This document shows, piece by piece, positions 18,463-26,649 of a stretch of 64,000 bases of DNA (the first letter of the stretch is position 1; every line of letters begins with the position of its first letter). The position numbers were made by a program, and so were the translations under genes. This stretch comes from CAIVVT01 sp963838205 (lineage in GTDB: Bacteria; Acidobacteriota; Terriglobia; Bryobacterales; Bryobacteraceae). The stretch covers positions 186,001-250,000 of the forward strand of contig CAWIQF010000009.1 of assembly GCA_963838205.1 (NCBI GenBank), written 5' to 3'. The notes beneath the pieces were generated by a model. It did no database searches, had not been told where the DNA came from, and was given only the letters and a program-made list of their open reading frames with translations.

Positions 18463-18958
18463 CACGCCTCTCGTTCCACCTTGCCTTCAGGCGCACCCGC
18501 GCTTGCTCACTCGCCGCCGATCACGAGCGCCCAGCGGCCGCCGGTACCGCCCAGTGGCCTTCCAACTGCTCCCAGACTTCACCATGCGCCTTACCCGCGG
18601 TTCCATCGGCGGGCCTAGCAGTTCACGGGGCCACCGCCCGGCAGTTCCGCCATCCCCAACGACGGCGCGTCCATCGCGAACCGCGCCGCGCTGTCGGCCG
18701 CTGCGCCATTCGCACTTGAACTGGAGATCGGCACTTCCACGCGCTTCCTGTACGGAAACCGTCGAAAGATAGCCTTAAATTGACTCAAGGATTGGCCGGC
18801 TGCCGCCAGATTCCGCTGGCCGGCTGCTCCCCGTTTCCGGCGGGAACTGCCGCATAACGAAACCCGGCGCGAACCGCCGGAACATTCGCCACTCGGTGGA
18901 TCCCGAGCTTCGGAGCTGCCGGCGCAAGCGATCGGTTTTGGCCTTTTCAACAGCCCTT
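18463..18958. other. Gene-free region upstream of motA
   Basis: About 500 bp with no credible gene. It is the likely promoter region for motA-motB. I looked for a sigma-28 box like the one before flgM and did not find one; GCCGAT occurs only in the wrong orientation or without the upstream TAAA element. Confidence 0.4.
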
Positions 18959-20161
18959 TCAGAGCTGCATGCGCACCTTCCACCGCGTGAGCACCGCCGC
19001 TGCCGCCAAGATCAGCCCCGTAAAGACGACCGAACGCACCGCCCCGGGCCAGCCGGCGTTCAGTTGCGCGGGCAGGTACAAGTAGGCTATCCCCGCCGAG
19101 TAATAGAACAGGTCCGGCAGCAGGTACGTCAGCAGGGTGTTCGAGCCGGCCGGTTTGACAAACGCCGCCCAGCGCTTGATGCCCTTCACGTCCGCGATCC
19201 AATACAGCGCCATAAAGAGCACCGTGCCGATCGCCGCCGAGTAGAGGCACCACGTCGGCGTCGCGCGGTTCTTCGAGATCCCCAGCGGCGTGCAGATCGC
19301 TCCGGCGGCAACAAGGAGCACGGCAAAACCCACGCCCCAGATCAGTTTCCGGCGCACCGTCCGCGCGATGCCCGATTCGAGGAAGATCGTGCTGCAAACT
19401 ATACCGGCCATGACAATCGACGGCAGTTCACCGCTGTCAAACGGCCAGATGGCGTGCGGCATATGCCTGAGAAACGGCAGCCATCCCAGCCGCGAAGCGA
19501 TGTTCATCAGTGTCAGACCCGCCAGGAGTGCGGCGGGCGCCCACGGCTTCTTACGCAGCGGGATGTATAGGATGCACGCGGCCAGGTACGCGCGTCCGAT
19601 CAGCCCGAGAATCTCCCAATAGCGGAAGTCCAGCCAGGCCACGCTGCCATCGGACGCGTGCCGGCGAAACAGCGCGAACAGCAGCACGAGCAGGCACAGC
19701 CCGCCGTACTTCAGCCCACGATACAACCGCTGCGGCCCGCCCTGGCGTGGATAAACGTTCCAGTAAAGGATCGCGCCAATCAATCCCAGGCACGCCCACA
19801 GTCCGCGCGGAATCCCCGTCAGGCCGGGGTCCACCAGACTCGCGTTCGCCAGCAGCAGGCCGAGGACGACCAGGCTGAACGACCTCAGAAACACGTGGAT
19901 CCACAGCTGCCATTGGGAATCGCCCAATTCGAGCCGCTTGCGCACCGCCAGCGGAATCGCCATGCCGACGATGAACAGAAACGCCGGGAAGACGACATCC
20001 ACATAGGTCATCCCATTGGCGTGGCCCGGCATGTGGTAGGTCCACCACGGCAGACCCTTCACCTCTGCCAGGTCGTTGACGAAAATCATCACCAGCATGG
20101 TGAGACCGCGCAGAATGTCGACCGAGACGATGCGCGTGGATTGCTTGTGCTGTGGGTTCAT
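18959..20161 (-). CDS. Multi-pass acyltransferase-like membrane protein (DUF5009/HGSNAT family)
   Basis: A 400-residue inner-membrane protein with about ten hydrophobic helices. It opens with RIVSVDILRGLTMLVMIFVND and has the early motif MTYVDVVFPAFLFIVGMA, both typical of the heparan-alpha-glucosaminide N-acetyltransferase / DUF5009 (NagX-like) group, which acetylates amino sugars from cytosolic acetyl-CoA. In bacteria the substrate is usually unproven. The gene is isolated, with about 220 bp before the divergent gene at 20382. In this sugar-use neighbourhood a role in handling amino sugars from polysaccharide is plausible but inferred. Confidence 0.8.
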   Translation of the reverse strand: MNPQHKQSTRIVSVDILRGLTMLVMIFVNDLAEVKGLPWWTYHMPGHANGMTYVDVVFPAFLFIVGMAIPLAVRKRLELGDSQWQLWIHVFLRSFSLVVLGLLLANASLVDPGLTGIPRGLWACLGLIGAILYWNVYPRQGGPQRLYRGLKYGGLCLLVLLFALFRRHASDGSVAWLDFRYWEILGLIGRAYLAACILYIPLRKKPWAPAALLAGLTLMNIASRLGWLPFLRHMPHAIWPFDSGELPSIVMAGIVCSTIFLESGIARTVRRKLIWGVGFAVLLVAAGAICTPLGISKNRATPTWCLYSAAIGTVLFMALYWIADVKGIKRWAAFVKPAGSNTLLTYLLPDLFYYSAGIAYLYLPAQLNAGWPGAVRSVVFTGLILAAAAVLTRWKVRMQL

Positions 20162-20381
20162 GGCGCTCTAACCGGCCGGAAGTCCCGGCCCCAATGAAAT
20201 TCCGCCGGGATGGATCACACTGCTGCGTCGTCCCGGCTGACTTAGACAATACAATGAGTGCTACCCCGCGTGCCTGGTTTGCTCCCGCCCGCGCTTGGGA
20301 GCCGTCTCGCCCTGGCTGAACCTGGACGCAATCCGTCGCGCCCGGTAACGCTCCTTCGCGCCGCTGCGTCGTGCTAAGTGC

Positions 20382-21512
20382 ATGCCGAGAGCCGCGTTTC
20401 GCTTGTGCGCGTGCGCTGTACTGGCGATAGCCGCCGCCCTGGCGCAGCCGGCGCCCTCCGATCCGGCGATCATCGTCGCCAACCTGGAGAAGCAGACCGG
20501 GCCCCTGGCCGAGGCCTGGCTGCACAGCCCGGATCCGCGCTTTCAGGCCTGGGGCGCGTACCTGGTTCTGCGCGACCGGCACACCGAAGCCATCCCCGAT
20601 CTGCTGGCCATCGTAGCCGGATTTCAGGTCGTCGAGAACGCAGCCACAGTGGCGGACGTGGACCAGCATGACGCCATGCTGGGCGTACTCGACGCGCTGA
20701 TTCAGTTCGGTGCCGAAGTGCCGCTCGCCGATGCGCAGCGCCTCTACCCCCAGTTCCCCGTCCAGTCGCTGATCCTGCTATCGCGCTCCCAGGAGGACAC
20801 CACGCCCGCGCTGCTGGCCATCTTTCAGAGTGAGCAACGCTGGCGCGCCGCCTGGCTGGCCGCCGGAAACATCCTGGTGCAGCGCAGGGCCGAGGGCTTT
20901 GCCGCGGCCGTCCTCGCAGGCCTGACCGTGCATGCGCAGGTCGACGTCTACGACTCCGGAGTGGGCGGTGGTTTCGGAGGGGGTAGTCTGTGCTGCGGCC
21001 TCGGCGGCCAGTCCCGGCCAAAAATCGGATGGCCGCCGCTGGGAGTTTACGCCTTCGGTGGTTGTGGCATCCGTTTGCAGCCCGGAGCCACGCTTCTCGC
21101 CGACGGACCCGATCCAGTTTACTATCACCGGCAGGTCAACGACAGCTACCACGCGGATGGCGTTACTGGTTGCGGCTGCGGCGAGGATCGGGATCTGGTG
21201 TACCAGCACTACTTGACCGCGCTGCTCTTCCATCCCCCGGAAGAACCCCCGCTGTGCGCGCACGTGTCGCACCTCATCGAATGGCAGGGCCCGGACGCCT
21301 ATAGCAGCGAACTGGCGGCCTTCATCGCCGCGCAGCAGCGCGTCTTCGCGGAACTGGCGCGGCAGTTGGGCAACCTGCGCCTGCTGAGCGACGCCGAAGC
21401 CGCGACCCAGCGCCCGCGGCTGCAGATCCGTATCTCCGACTACCGGGCCTCGCCAGCGCCTGCGCTGCCCGCCCTCGCCCCGCTGCCCGAGAATGTCACG
21501 GTCGAGCCGTGA
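20382..21512 (+). CDS. Exported hypothetical protein, Cys/Gly-rich centre
   Basis: A 376-residue protein of no family I recognise. Residues 1-21 are a signal peptide ending AALAQ. Residues about 25-185 are helical and repeat-like (LAEAWLHSPDPRFQAWGAYLVL), perhaps HEAT-type. The middle (about 188-275) is rich in Gly and Cys (GGGFGGGSLCCGLGG; TGCGCGED), which may bind metal or form disulphides. A Pro/Ala-rich tail ends it. No Shine-Dalgarno is obvious. It converges on rhaB with 28 bp between stops. Confidence 0.65.
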   Translation: MPRAAFRLCACAVLAIAAALAQPAPSDPAIIVANLEKQTGPLAEAWLHSPDPRFQAWGAYLVLRDRHTEAIPDLLAIVAGFQVVENAATVADVDQHDAMLGVLDALIQFGAEVPLADAQRLYPQFPVQSLILLSRSQEDTTPALLAIFQSEQRWRAAWLAAGNILVQRRAEGFAAAVLAGLTVHAQVDVYDSGVGGGFGGGSLCCGLGGQSRPKIGWPPLGVYAFGGCGIRLQPGATLLADGPDPVYYHRQVNDSYHADGVTGCGCGEDRDLVYQHYLTALLFHPPEEPPLCAHVSHLIEWQGPDAYSSELAAFIAAQQRVFAELARQLGNLRLLSDAEAATQRPRLQIRISDYRASPAPALPALAPLPENVTVEP

Positions 21513-21540
21513 GGTCCGCTGCACCTGACATGCGCCCCAG

Positions 21541-23019
21541 CTAAGCCCGCGCGCTCACAATCTTGAGGTATTTCTCGTACGCCCGGTCCCACTCCGGCGC
21601 CGCGTCTGAGGCCTCGATCCGCTCCAGCTCGAATGAGTTTCGCACCACCGCGCGCAACCCCTCCAGCCCCTCGATTTCGCCCGCGCCCATAGCCTGCACC
21701 AGCAGGTTGCCCACCGCCGTGGCCTCGGCTGGACCGGCCACCACCGTGCGCCCCGTCGCCTCGGCCACGAAGCGGTTCAGCAGCGCATTCTTCGATCCGC
21801 CGCCGACAATGTAGATCGTCTCGATGCGGCTCCCCGTCACCGATTCCAGGCTCTCCAGCACCTGCCGGTACCTCAGCGCCAGGCTCTCCAGGCATGTCCG
21901 CACGATCGAGCCCGGCGTCTCGGGCGCGCTCTGCCCCGTCTCGCGGCACAGCGTCGCAATCCGCTCCGGCATCGCGCCCGGTTCGAGAAACGCGTCCGGA
22001 TCGATCACCGCGGCGAACGGCTCCGCGCCCGCCGCCATCACCGTCAGTTCGTTGTAGCCGTACTCGCTGCCCTCGAGCGCCCACGCCTTGCGGCACTCCT
22101 GCACCAGCCATAGCCCGGCGATGTTTTTCAGGAACCGGACCTTGCCCGCGGCGCCGATTTCGTTCGTGTAATTCAGCCCCAGCGTTCGCTCGTTGATCAC
22201 CGGCGCGTCCAGCTCCACGCCCATCAAGCTCCACGTCCCGCTCGAGATGTAACACCACGGGGTCTCGCCCGCGGCCGGCACCGCCGCCACGGCCGAGGCG
22301 GTGTCGTGGCTGGCCGTGGCGAACACCGGCGTTTCGCCCAGCCCGCACGTCTCGCGGATCTCCTCCAGCAGCCCACCCAGCTTCGTCCCCGGCGCGACCA
22401 CCTCGCCCAGCAACCGCGTAGGCAGCCCCAGCGCGTCCAGCAGCTCCGTCGCCCAGCGCGCCTCGGCCGGGTTCCAGAACTGCGACGTGCTGGTGATGGT
22501 CAGCTCGTTCTTTTGCACGCCCGACAGCCAGTAGCTCAGCAGGTCGGGCGTGAACAGCAGCCGGCTCGCGGCCTCGAGCGCCGGCGCTCCCGACAGCTTG
22601 ATCGCATTGAGTTGGAACAGCGAGTTGAACTGCATGAACTGCAGCCCCGTCTGCCGGAAAATCTCGGCCCGCGGCACCGTCGCGAAGGTCCGCTCCATCA
22701 TGCCGTTGTTGCGCGGGTCGCGGTAATGCCGCGGACTCGCCACCAATTCGCCGCGCCCGCCCACCAGCCCGAAATCCACGCCCCACGTGTCCACGCCCAC
22801 GCCGTCCAGCTTCAGCCCGCGCCCGCGTCCGGCCACGCGCAGCCCCTCGCGGATCTCGTGAAACAGCCGATGCGCGTCCCAGTACAGCCCATCCGGCAGC
22901 CGCACCGGTTGGTTCGGAAAGCGGTGCAGCTCCTCCAACTCCAGCCGTCCGCCGGAGAGCTTCCCGAGCATCGCGCGCCCGCTTTCCGCGCCGAGGTCAA
23001 AGGCCAGATAGTGACTCAT
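21541..23019 (-). CDS. rhaB: Rhamnulokinase (FGGY carbohydrate kinase)
   Basis: A 492-residue FGGY-family sugar kinase, the usual size for RhaB, which phosphorylates L-rhamnulose to rhamnulose 1-phosphate. The N-terminal phosphate-binding loop is FDLGAESGRAMLG at about residues 6-18; VGVDTWGVDFGLV (about 75-87) and FATASHDTASAV (about 238-249) are rhamnulokinase-like; IYIVGGGSKN near residue 408 is the C-terminal adenosine motif. The RhaI-type isomerase at 28424 would supply its substrate. A 21-bp tandem repeat starts immediately upstream of the ATG and supplies the ribosome site (AGAGAGGCGATCCACA). No aldolase gene is seen in the window. Confidence 0.9.
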   Translation of the reverse strand: MSHYLAFDLGAESGRAMLGKLSGGRLELEELHRFPNQPVRLPDGLYWDAHRLFHEIREGLRVAGRGRGLKLDGVGVDTWGVDFGLVGGRGELVASPRHYRDPRNNGMMERTFATVPRAEIFRQTGLQFMQFNSLFQLNAIKLSGAPALEAASRLLFTPDLLSYWLSGVQKNELTITSTSQFWNPAEARWATELLDALGLPTRLLGEVVAPGTKLGGLLEEIRETCGLGETPVFATASHDTASAVAAVPAAGETPWCYISSGTWSLMGVELDAPVINERTLGLNYTNEIGAAGKVRFLKNIAGLWLVQECRKAWALEGSEYGYNELTVMAAGAEPFAAVIDPDAFLEPGAMPERIATLCRETGQSAPETPGSIVRTCLESLALRYRQVLESLESVTGSRIETIYIVGGGSKNALLNRFVAEATGRTVVAGPAEATAVGNLLVQAMGAGEIEGLEGLRAVVRNSFELERIEASDAAPEWDRAYEKYLKIVSARA

Positions 23020-23021
23020 TG

Positions 23022-23204
23022 TGGATCGCCTCTCTGATGAACTGGATCGCCTACGTGATTAACTGGATCGCCTCACTGATGAATTGGATCGCCTGCCTGA
23101 TAAATTGGACCGCCTGCCCGATGAATTGGATCGCCTGCCTGATAAATTGGACCGCCTGCCTGTTGAACTGGATCGTCTGCCTGATGAATTGGACCGCCTG
23201 CCTG
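23022..23204 (-). repeat. 21-bp tandem repeat abutting the rhaB start
   Basis: Nearly nine copies of a 21-bp unit (plus-strand core TGGATCGCCTGCCTGATGAA, with a final T or C) run from 2 bp upstream of the rhaB start codon. Copies differ at a few positions (GATCGCC/GACCGCC; GATGAA/GATAAA). In the rhaB transcript each unit presents AGGCGATCCA, and the unit nearest the ATG serves as Shine-Dalgarno. Frames through the array code heptads such as MNWIACL but have no independent gene signals. Confidence 0.85.
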
Positions 23205-23304
23205 TCGTGATGCATGCCCGCCGCCCCGCTGGATCTTTCGGTACGCTCAGCGCGGGGCGCGGCGCATGTTCACGAAGCGATCAGCATATCGCAGCCCGCG
23301 CGCC

Positions 23305-23602
23305 TGCGTGACTGAGCCGCGTGTAACGGAGCCGCGTGTAACGGAGCCGCGACTGAAAGGAGCGGTGTTCGGTTGTGTCCGCGTGTAATGGAGCCGCGAC
23401 TGTTGTTTCTGAGCCGCGACTGAAAGGAGCGGTGTTCGGTTGTGTCCGTGTGTAACGGAGCCGCGACTGAAAGGAGCGGTGTTCAGTTGTGTCCGCGTGT
23501 AACGCAGCCGCGACTGAAAGGAGCGGTGTTCAGTTGTGTCCGTGTGTAACGGAGCCGCGACCGTTGTTTCTGAGCCGCGACTGTTAAGGAGCGGTTCTTG
23601 CG
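23305..23602 (+). repeat. Cluster of interspersed GCCGCGACTG repeats
   Basis: About ten copies of GAGCCGCGACTG, most followed by AAAGGAGCGGT and a stretch containing GTTGTGTCCG and GTGTAACGGA, giving a longer period of about 58 bp in places. No unique spacers, so not a CRISPR array. Related copies occur at 30.6, 34.5, 38.7, 40.4 and 42.2 kb. Confidence 0.8.
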
Positions 23603-23625
23603 TTCTTTGGCGCCGCGGAACGCCC

Positions 23626-25080
23626 TCAGCGGCTTTTACGCTGGACCGCCTTCTGCCCATCGGGTCGCGGCAGCCACATGTCCTGCCACCGCAGGCCCGC
23701 CGCCTGGATCATCCCGATGCAGTATTCGTCGCGGCCCATGTCGAGACCCGCATTGTTGGTGCCGCAAGTGAACTGGATGCCCGCCTGCTTGGCCAGCTTC
23801 ACGAACGCGAGGCTCGGAATCTTGTAACGGTTGTTGATCTCGATGGCCACGCCGTTGGCCCGCGCTGCATCGATGACGCGTTGCATGCGCCGCCCGGTCC
23901 ACAGTTTGTCGTACTCCGGCATCATCACGTCGGGCAGGAACGTGGCGTTCACGTAGATGTCGATGGGCTCGTTGTTAATCACTTTCACGATGCGGTCCAC
24001 GATCGTCTCCATGAACGCTTCATGGTCCTTGATCTCGCCCACTTCCTCCGGAATCCACAGCCGCATGCGCCGGCCGTCGTCGGTAGTGAACGTCATCGCG
24101 TCGGTGAAGATGTAGTCGAACTGCTCCATTACGCGCCGCGAAAACGTCCCCGGCCATTCCCGTCCCTCGCCCTGCAGCGCCAGGAACACGGGCTGGCCCT
24201 TCAACGGCGCGAGCGCCGCCAGCAGTTGCTCGTCGTTCGTCACCGGGAAGCCTTTTCCGCCGTTGATCGCGATGCCATATTGGATGCCGTCGTGGCGCGA
24301 CTTCTCAAGCGCCTGCTCGATCGTCCAGCCGCCCTTCAAATGAACGTGGAAATCCACCAGTGGATAATTCGCCGCTTCCAGGCGCAGGATCTGTTTGTCG
24401 ATTTCGTCCAATACCGGCAGCGTCACCGGCGGCGCGGCGTCGGGCAACGGGCGCACGCGCACGCTGCGGAAATACGTCTTCGCGCCCGCATCGTGGCCCT
24501 GCAACGCGAACGTGCCGTGGTCCAGCACCCGGCCGGCGTGCTCGCCCTCCATCGCCGGGTGCTCCGGTTCGATGTAATCGACCAGCAGCGTGCCGTTCAC
24601 TCGCACCTGCACGCGTTTGCCCCGGACCAGGATGTTCATCCGGAACCACTCGTCGTCCGGCACCAGTTGCTTGTAGATATTGCGCACGGCGTACAGCGAG
24701 CCCGTTTTCTTGCGCTCGATGTAGCTCCCCTCGCCCGTGCAGGTGTTGCAGATCTGCACCTCGAAGCCCTTCTCCGGCCAACCTTTTTCCTGATATTTCG
24801 TGTGGAAGTAGACGCCGGAGTTGGCGCCGCGACTGGCTTTCGCTTCCACGGCGATTTCGAAGTTGCGGAAGTCGGCGTTGCGCACGGGACCCGTATAAAA
24901 CAGGTGCGAACGCGGCCCGTCGGCCGTCAGCAGCCCGTCCACGACTTTCCACGTGGACTGGTTTTCGGCCGCTTTCCAGCCGTTCATCGACCGGCCGTCG
25001 AACAGTTTCATCCAACCTGAATCGGTCTGCGCGCCAGCCGCCGCGGCCAGGCAGAGCATGAGTACAAAGGACCTGAACAT
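23626..25080 (-). CDS. Exported DUF1080 (LamG-like) domain fused to PHP-like amidohydrolase
   Basis: A 484-residue exported protein. Residues 1-18 are a signal peptide (LMLCLAAAAGAQ). Residues about 20-215 are DUF1080, the concanavalin-like fold of 3-keto-disaccharide hydrolases (WMKLFDGRSMNGWK; SGVYFHTKY; DHGTFALQGHD). Residues about 240-480 resemble a PHP/TIM-barrel metal hydrolase: YPLVDFHVHLKGGWT with HxH, then later VAIEINNRYKIPS and FTCGTNNAG. The ATG at 25080 is chosen because GGAG lies six bases upstream. DUF1080 proteins are frequent in carbohydrate loci; the fusion suggests a periplasmic two-domain sugar hydrolase. Substrate unknown. Confidence 0.82.
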   Translation of the reverse strand: MFRSFVLMLCLAAAAGAQTDSGWMKLFDGRSMNGWKAAENQSTWKVVDGLLTADGPRSHLFYTGPVRNADFRNFEIAVEAKASRGANSGVYFHTKYQEKGWPEKGFEVQICNTCTGEGSYIERKKTGSLYAVRNIYKQLVPDDEWFRMNILVRGKRVQVRVNGTLLVDYIEPEHPAMEGEHAGRVLDHGTFALQGHDAGAKTYFRSVRVRPLPDAAPPVTLPVLDEIDKQILRLEAANYPLVDFHVHLKGGWTIEQALEKSRHDGIQYGIAINGGKGFPVTNDEQLLAALAPLKGQPVFLALQGEGREWPGTFSRRVMEQFDYIFTDAMTFTTDDGRRMRLWIPEEVGEIKDHEAFMETIVDRIVKVINNEPIDIYVNATFLPDVMMPEYDKLWTGRRMQRVIDAARANGVAIEINNRYKIPSLAFVKLAKQAGIQFTCGTNNAGLDMGRDEYCIGMIQAAGLRWQDMWLPRPDGQKAVQRKSR

Positions 25081-25131
25081 AGGGAACTCCAATCCGAGTC
25101 TAGCGTTGAAAGGCCGGCCGCGAGGTGGCCC

Positions 25132-25623
25132 TCAGTTGTGTTTCTGCTTGGCTTCTTCGATGATCTTCTGGATGTCCGGCTGCAGGTCGGCCGTCACCTT
25201 CTGCATCATCGGCATCACGCGTTGCATCAGCAGCGGCGACTTTTCGATCATTGCTTTGCCGGCCGGCGACTTGTAGAAACCTATGATGCCGTCGATCTCC
25301 TCCTCGCTGAAGACTTCCGCATAGATCTGGATGAAGATCGGTTTGAATTTTTCGTAGCTCATGCGGTCCGCCACCAGCGCCATCGTCTTCTGCTGGATTT
25401 CTTCGGATTGCGCGCGCGCTTCCGCCGGCATGTCCGTCTTCTTCATCTGCTCTATCTGCATGCCCTTCATCTGTTCCAGAATCTGCTTCATCATCTGGTC
25501 GTAGTGCGTGAGCTGCAGCATTTCCTCGATTTTCGCCTTCTTGCCGGCTTCGTCTGCCAGGATCGGAGAGGCGCAACACAACAGGGCGATGCCCAGGGTG
25601 AACGCGCTAACGAGGGATTTCAT
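25132..25623 (-). CDS. Exported DUF2059 protein
   Basis: A 163-residue protein with a signal peptide (residues 1-23, ending ILA) and an all-helical DUF2059 domain. Landmarks are KIEEMLQLTHYDQMM near the start and EVFSEEEIDGIIGFYKSPAGKAMIEKSP split over residues about 105-132, the most conserved part of the family. It is Met- and Lys-rich. Function unknown. It lies 51 bp upstream of the DUF1080 gene on the same strand and may be cotranscribed. Confidence 0.85.
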   Translation of the reverse strand: MKSLVSAFTLGIALLCCASPILADEAGKKAKIEEMLQLTHYDQMMKQILEQMKGMQIEQMKKTDMPAEARAQSEEIQQKTMALVADRMSYEKFKPIFIQIYAEVFSEEEIDGIIGFYKSPAGKAMIEKSPLLMQRVMPMMQKVTADLQPDIQKIIEEAKQKHN

Positions 25624-25712
25624 GCGACCATCTTAGCTTTTTATCCGCAATCGCCGCAGTGCTCAATTTAGTGTTTTGATGGACACATCGGAACGTTTTG
25701 AGGAGGGCCGCC

Positions 25713-26630
25713 GTGAGTTGGACACGAAGGCAATGGCTGGGCGCGGCCGCCGCCGCCGCGCTGCCGGCCCAGACCGCCCGGCAGTGGAAGATCGCCATCT
25801 TCTCGAAGCATCTGCAGTTCCTGCGCGGCGAAGCGCTCGCCGCCGCGGCGCTGCAGGCCGGCTTCGATGGCGTGGACATCACGGTTCGCAAGGGCGGCCA
25901 CGTCGAGCCCGGCGCAGCCTCCATCGATCTGCCGCCGCTCGTCGCGCTGCTCAGAAAGAGCGGTCTCGAAGTGCCCATGGTGACCTCCGGCATCGTCGAT
26001 GCCGCGACGCCTGGCGTGGAGGAATTCGTCCGCCTGCTGGCCGGCCTGGGCATCCGCTATTACCGCTGGGACGGCTTCCAATACGATCCGGCCCGTCCCT
26101 TCCCGCCGCAGCTCGACGACTTCCGCCGCCGCTCCGCCGCGCTCGCCACGCTCAACGCCCGCCATGGCGTGATGGCGATTTACCACACGCATTCCGGCAT
26201 GCCCAACGCCAGCGCCTCCATCGTCAGCCTGCGCGAAATGTTCCACGATGCCGACCCGCGCGGCGTAGGCATCAACTACGACATCGCGCACGCCACCATC
26301 GAAGGCGGCCTCGCCGGCTGGATCCAGTCCTTCCGGCTGTGCCAGGAGCGCATTCACGGCGTCGCGGTGAAGGATTTCATCTGGGCGCGGAATGCGCGCG
26401 GCGAGTGGGACGTGCAGTGGACGCCGCTCGGCGCGGGCATGGTTCATCTCCGCGAATTCGCCCGCATGCTCCGCGACAGTGACTTCGCCGGGCCCATTCA
26501 GGTGCACGCCGAGTACCCGCTCGGCGGCGCCGAAAACGGCAAACGCGAGATCACCATCGCGCCTTCGGCCGTCATCGCGGCTTTGCAACACGATTGCACC
26601 GTGCTGCGCGCGGCCCTGCAGGCAAGCTAG
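25713..26630 (+). CDS. Sugar phosphate isomerase/epimerase, TIM barrel, Tat-exported
   Basis: A 305-residue AP-endonuclease-2-type TIM barrel. The N-terminus SWTRRQWLGAAAAAALPAQ is a twin-arginine signal, so it is probably exported folded with its metal. Barrel landmarks are FSKHLQFL, AGFDGVDITVR, IYHTHSGMP, INYDIAHATIEGG, VAVKDF and QVHAEYPLG, with His/Glu/Asp metal ligands on strand ends. The start is GTG at 25713, six bases after a perfect AGGAGG; an upstream TTG lies before that site. Exported isomerases of this type are common in Planctomycetes and Acidobacteria; the sugar is unknown. Confidence 0.85.
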   Translation: MSWTRRQWLGAAAAAALPAQTARQWKIAIFSKHLQFLRGEALAAAALQAGFDGVDITVRKGGHVEPGAASIDLPPLVALLRKSGLEVPMVTSGIVDAATPGVEEFVRLLAGLGIRYYRWDGFQYDPARPFPPQLDDFRRRSAALATLNARHGVMAIYHTHSGMPNASASIVSLREMFHDADPRGVGINYDIAHATIEGGLAGWIQSFRLCQERIHGVAVKDFIWARNARGEWDVQWTPLGAGMVHLREFARMLRDSDFAGPIQVHAEYPLGGAENGKREITIAPSAVIAALQHDCTVLRAALQAS

Positions 26631-26649
26631 TCCGATTGCACGCCCCGAT

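Noticed and set aside
18463..18800. Sigma-28 promoter before motA
   Set aside because: No TAAA element at the right distance from a GCCGAT on the correct strand.
23019..23311. Small proteins with MNWIACL or DRLPDEL heptads
   Set aside because: They result from the 21-bp repeat being a multiple of three; no independent start signals.
23305..23602. CRISPR array
   Set aside because: Repeats are degenerate, have no unique spacers of constant length, and no cas gene is near.
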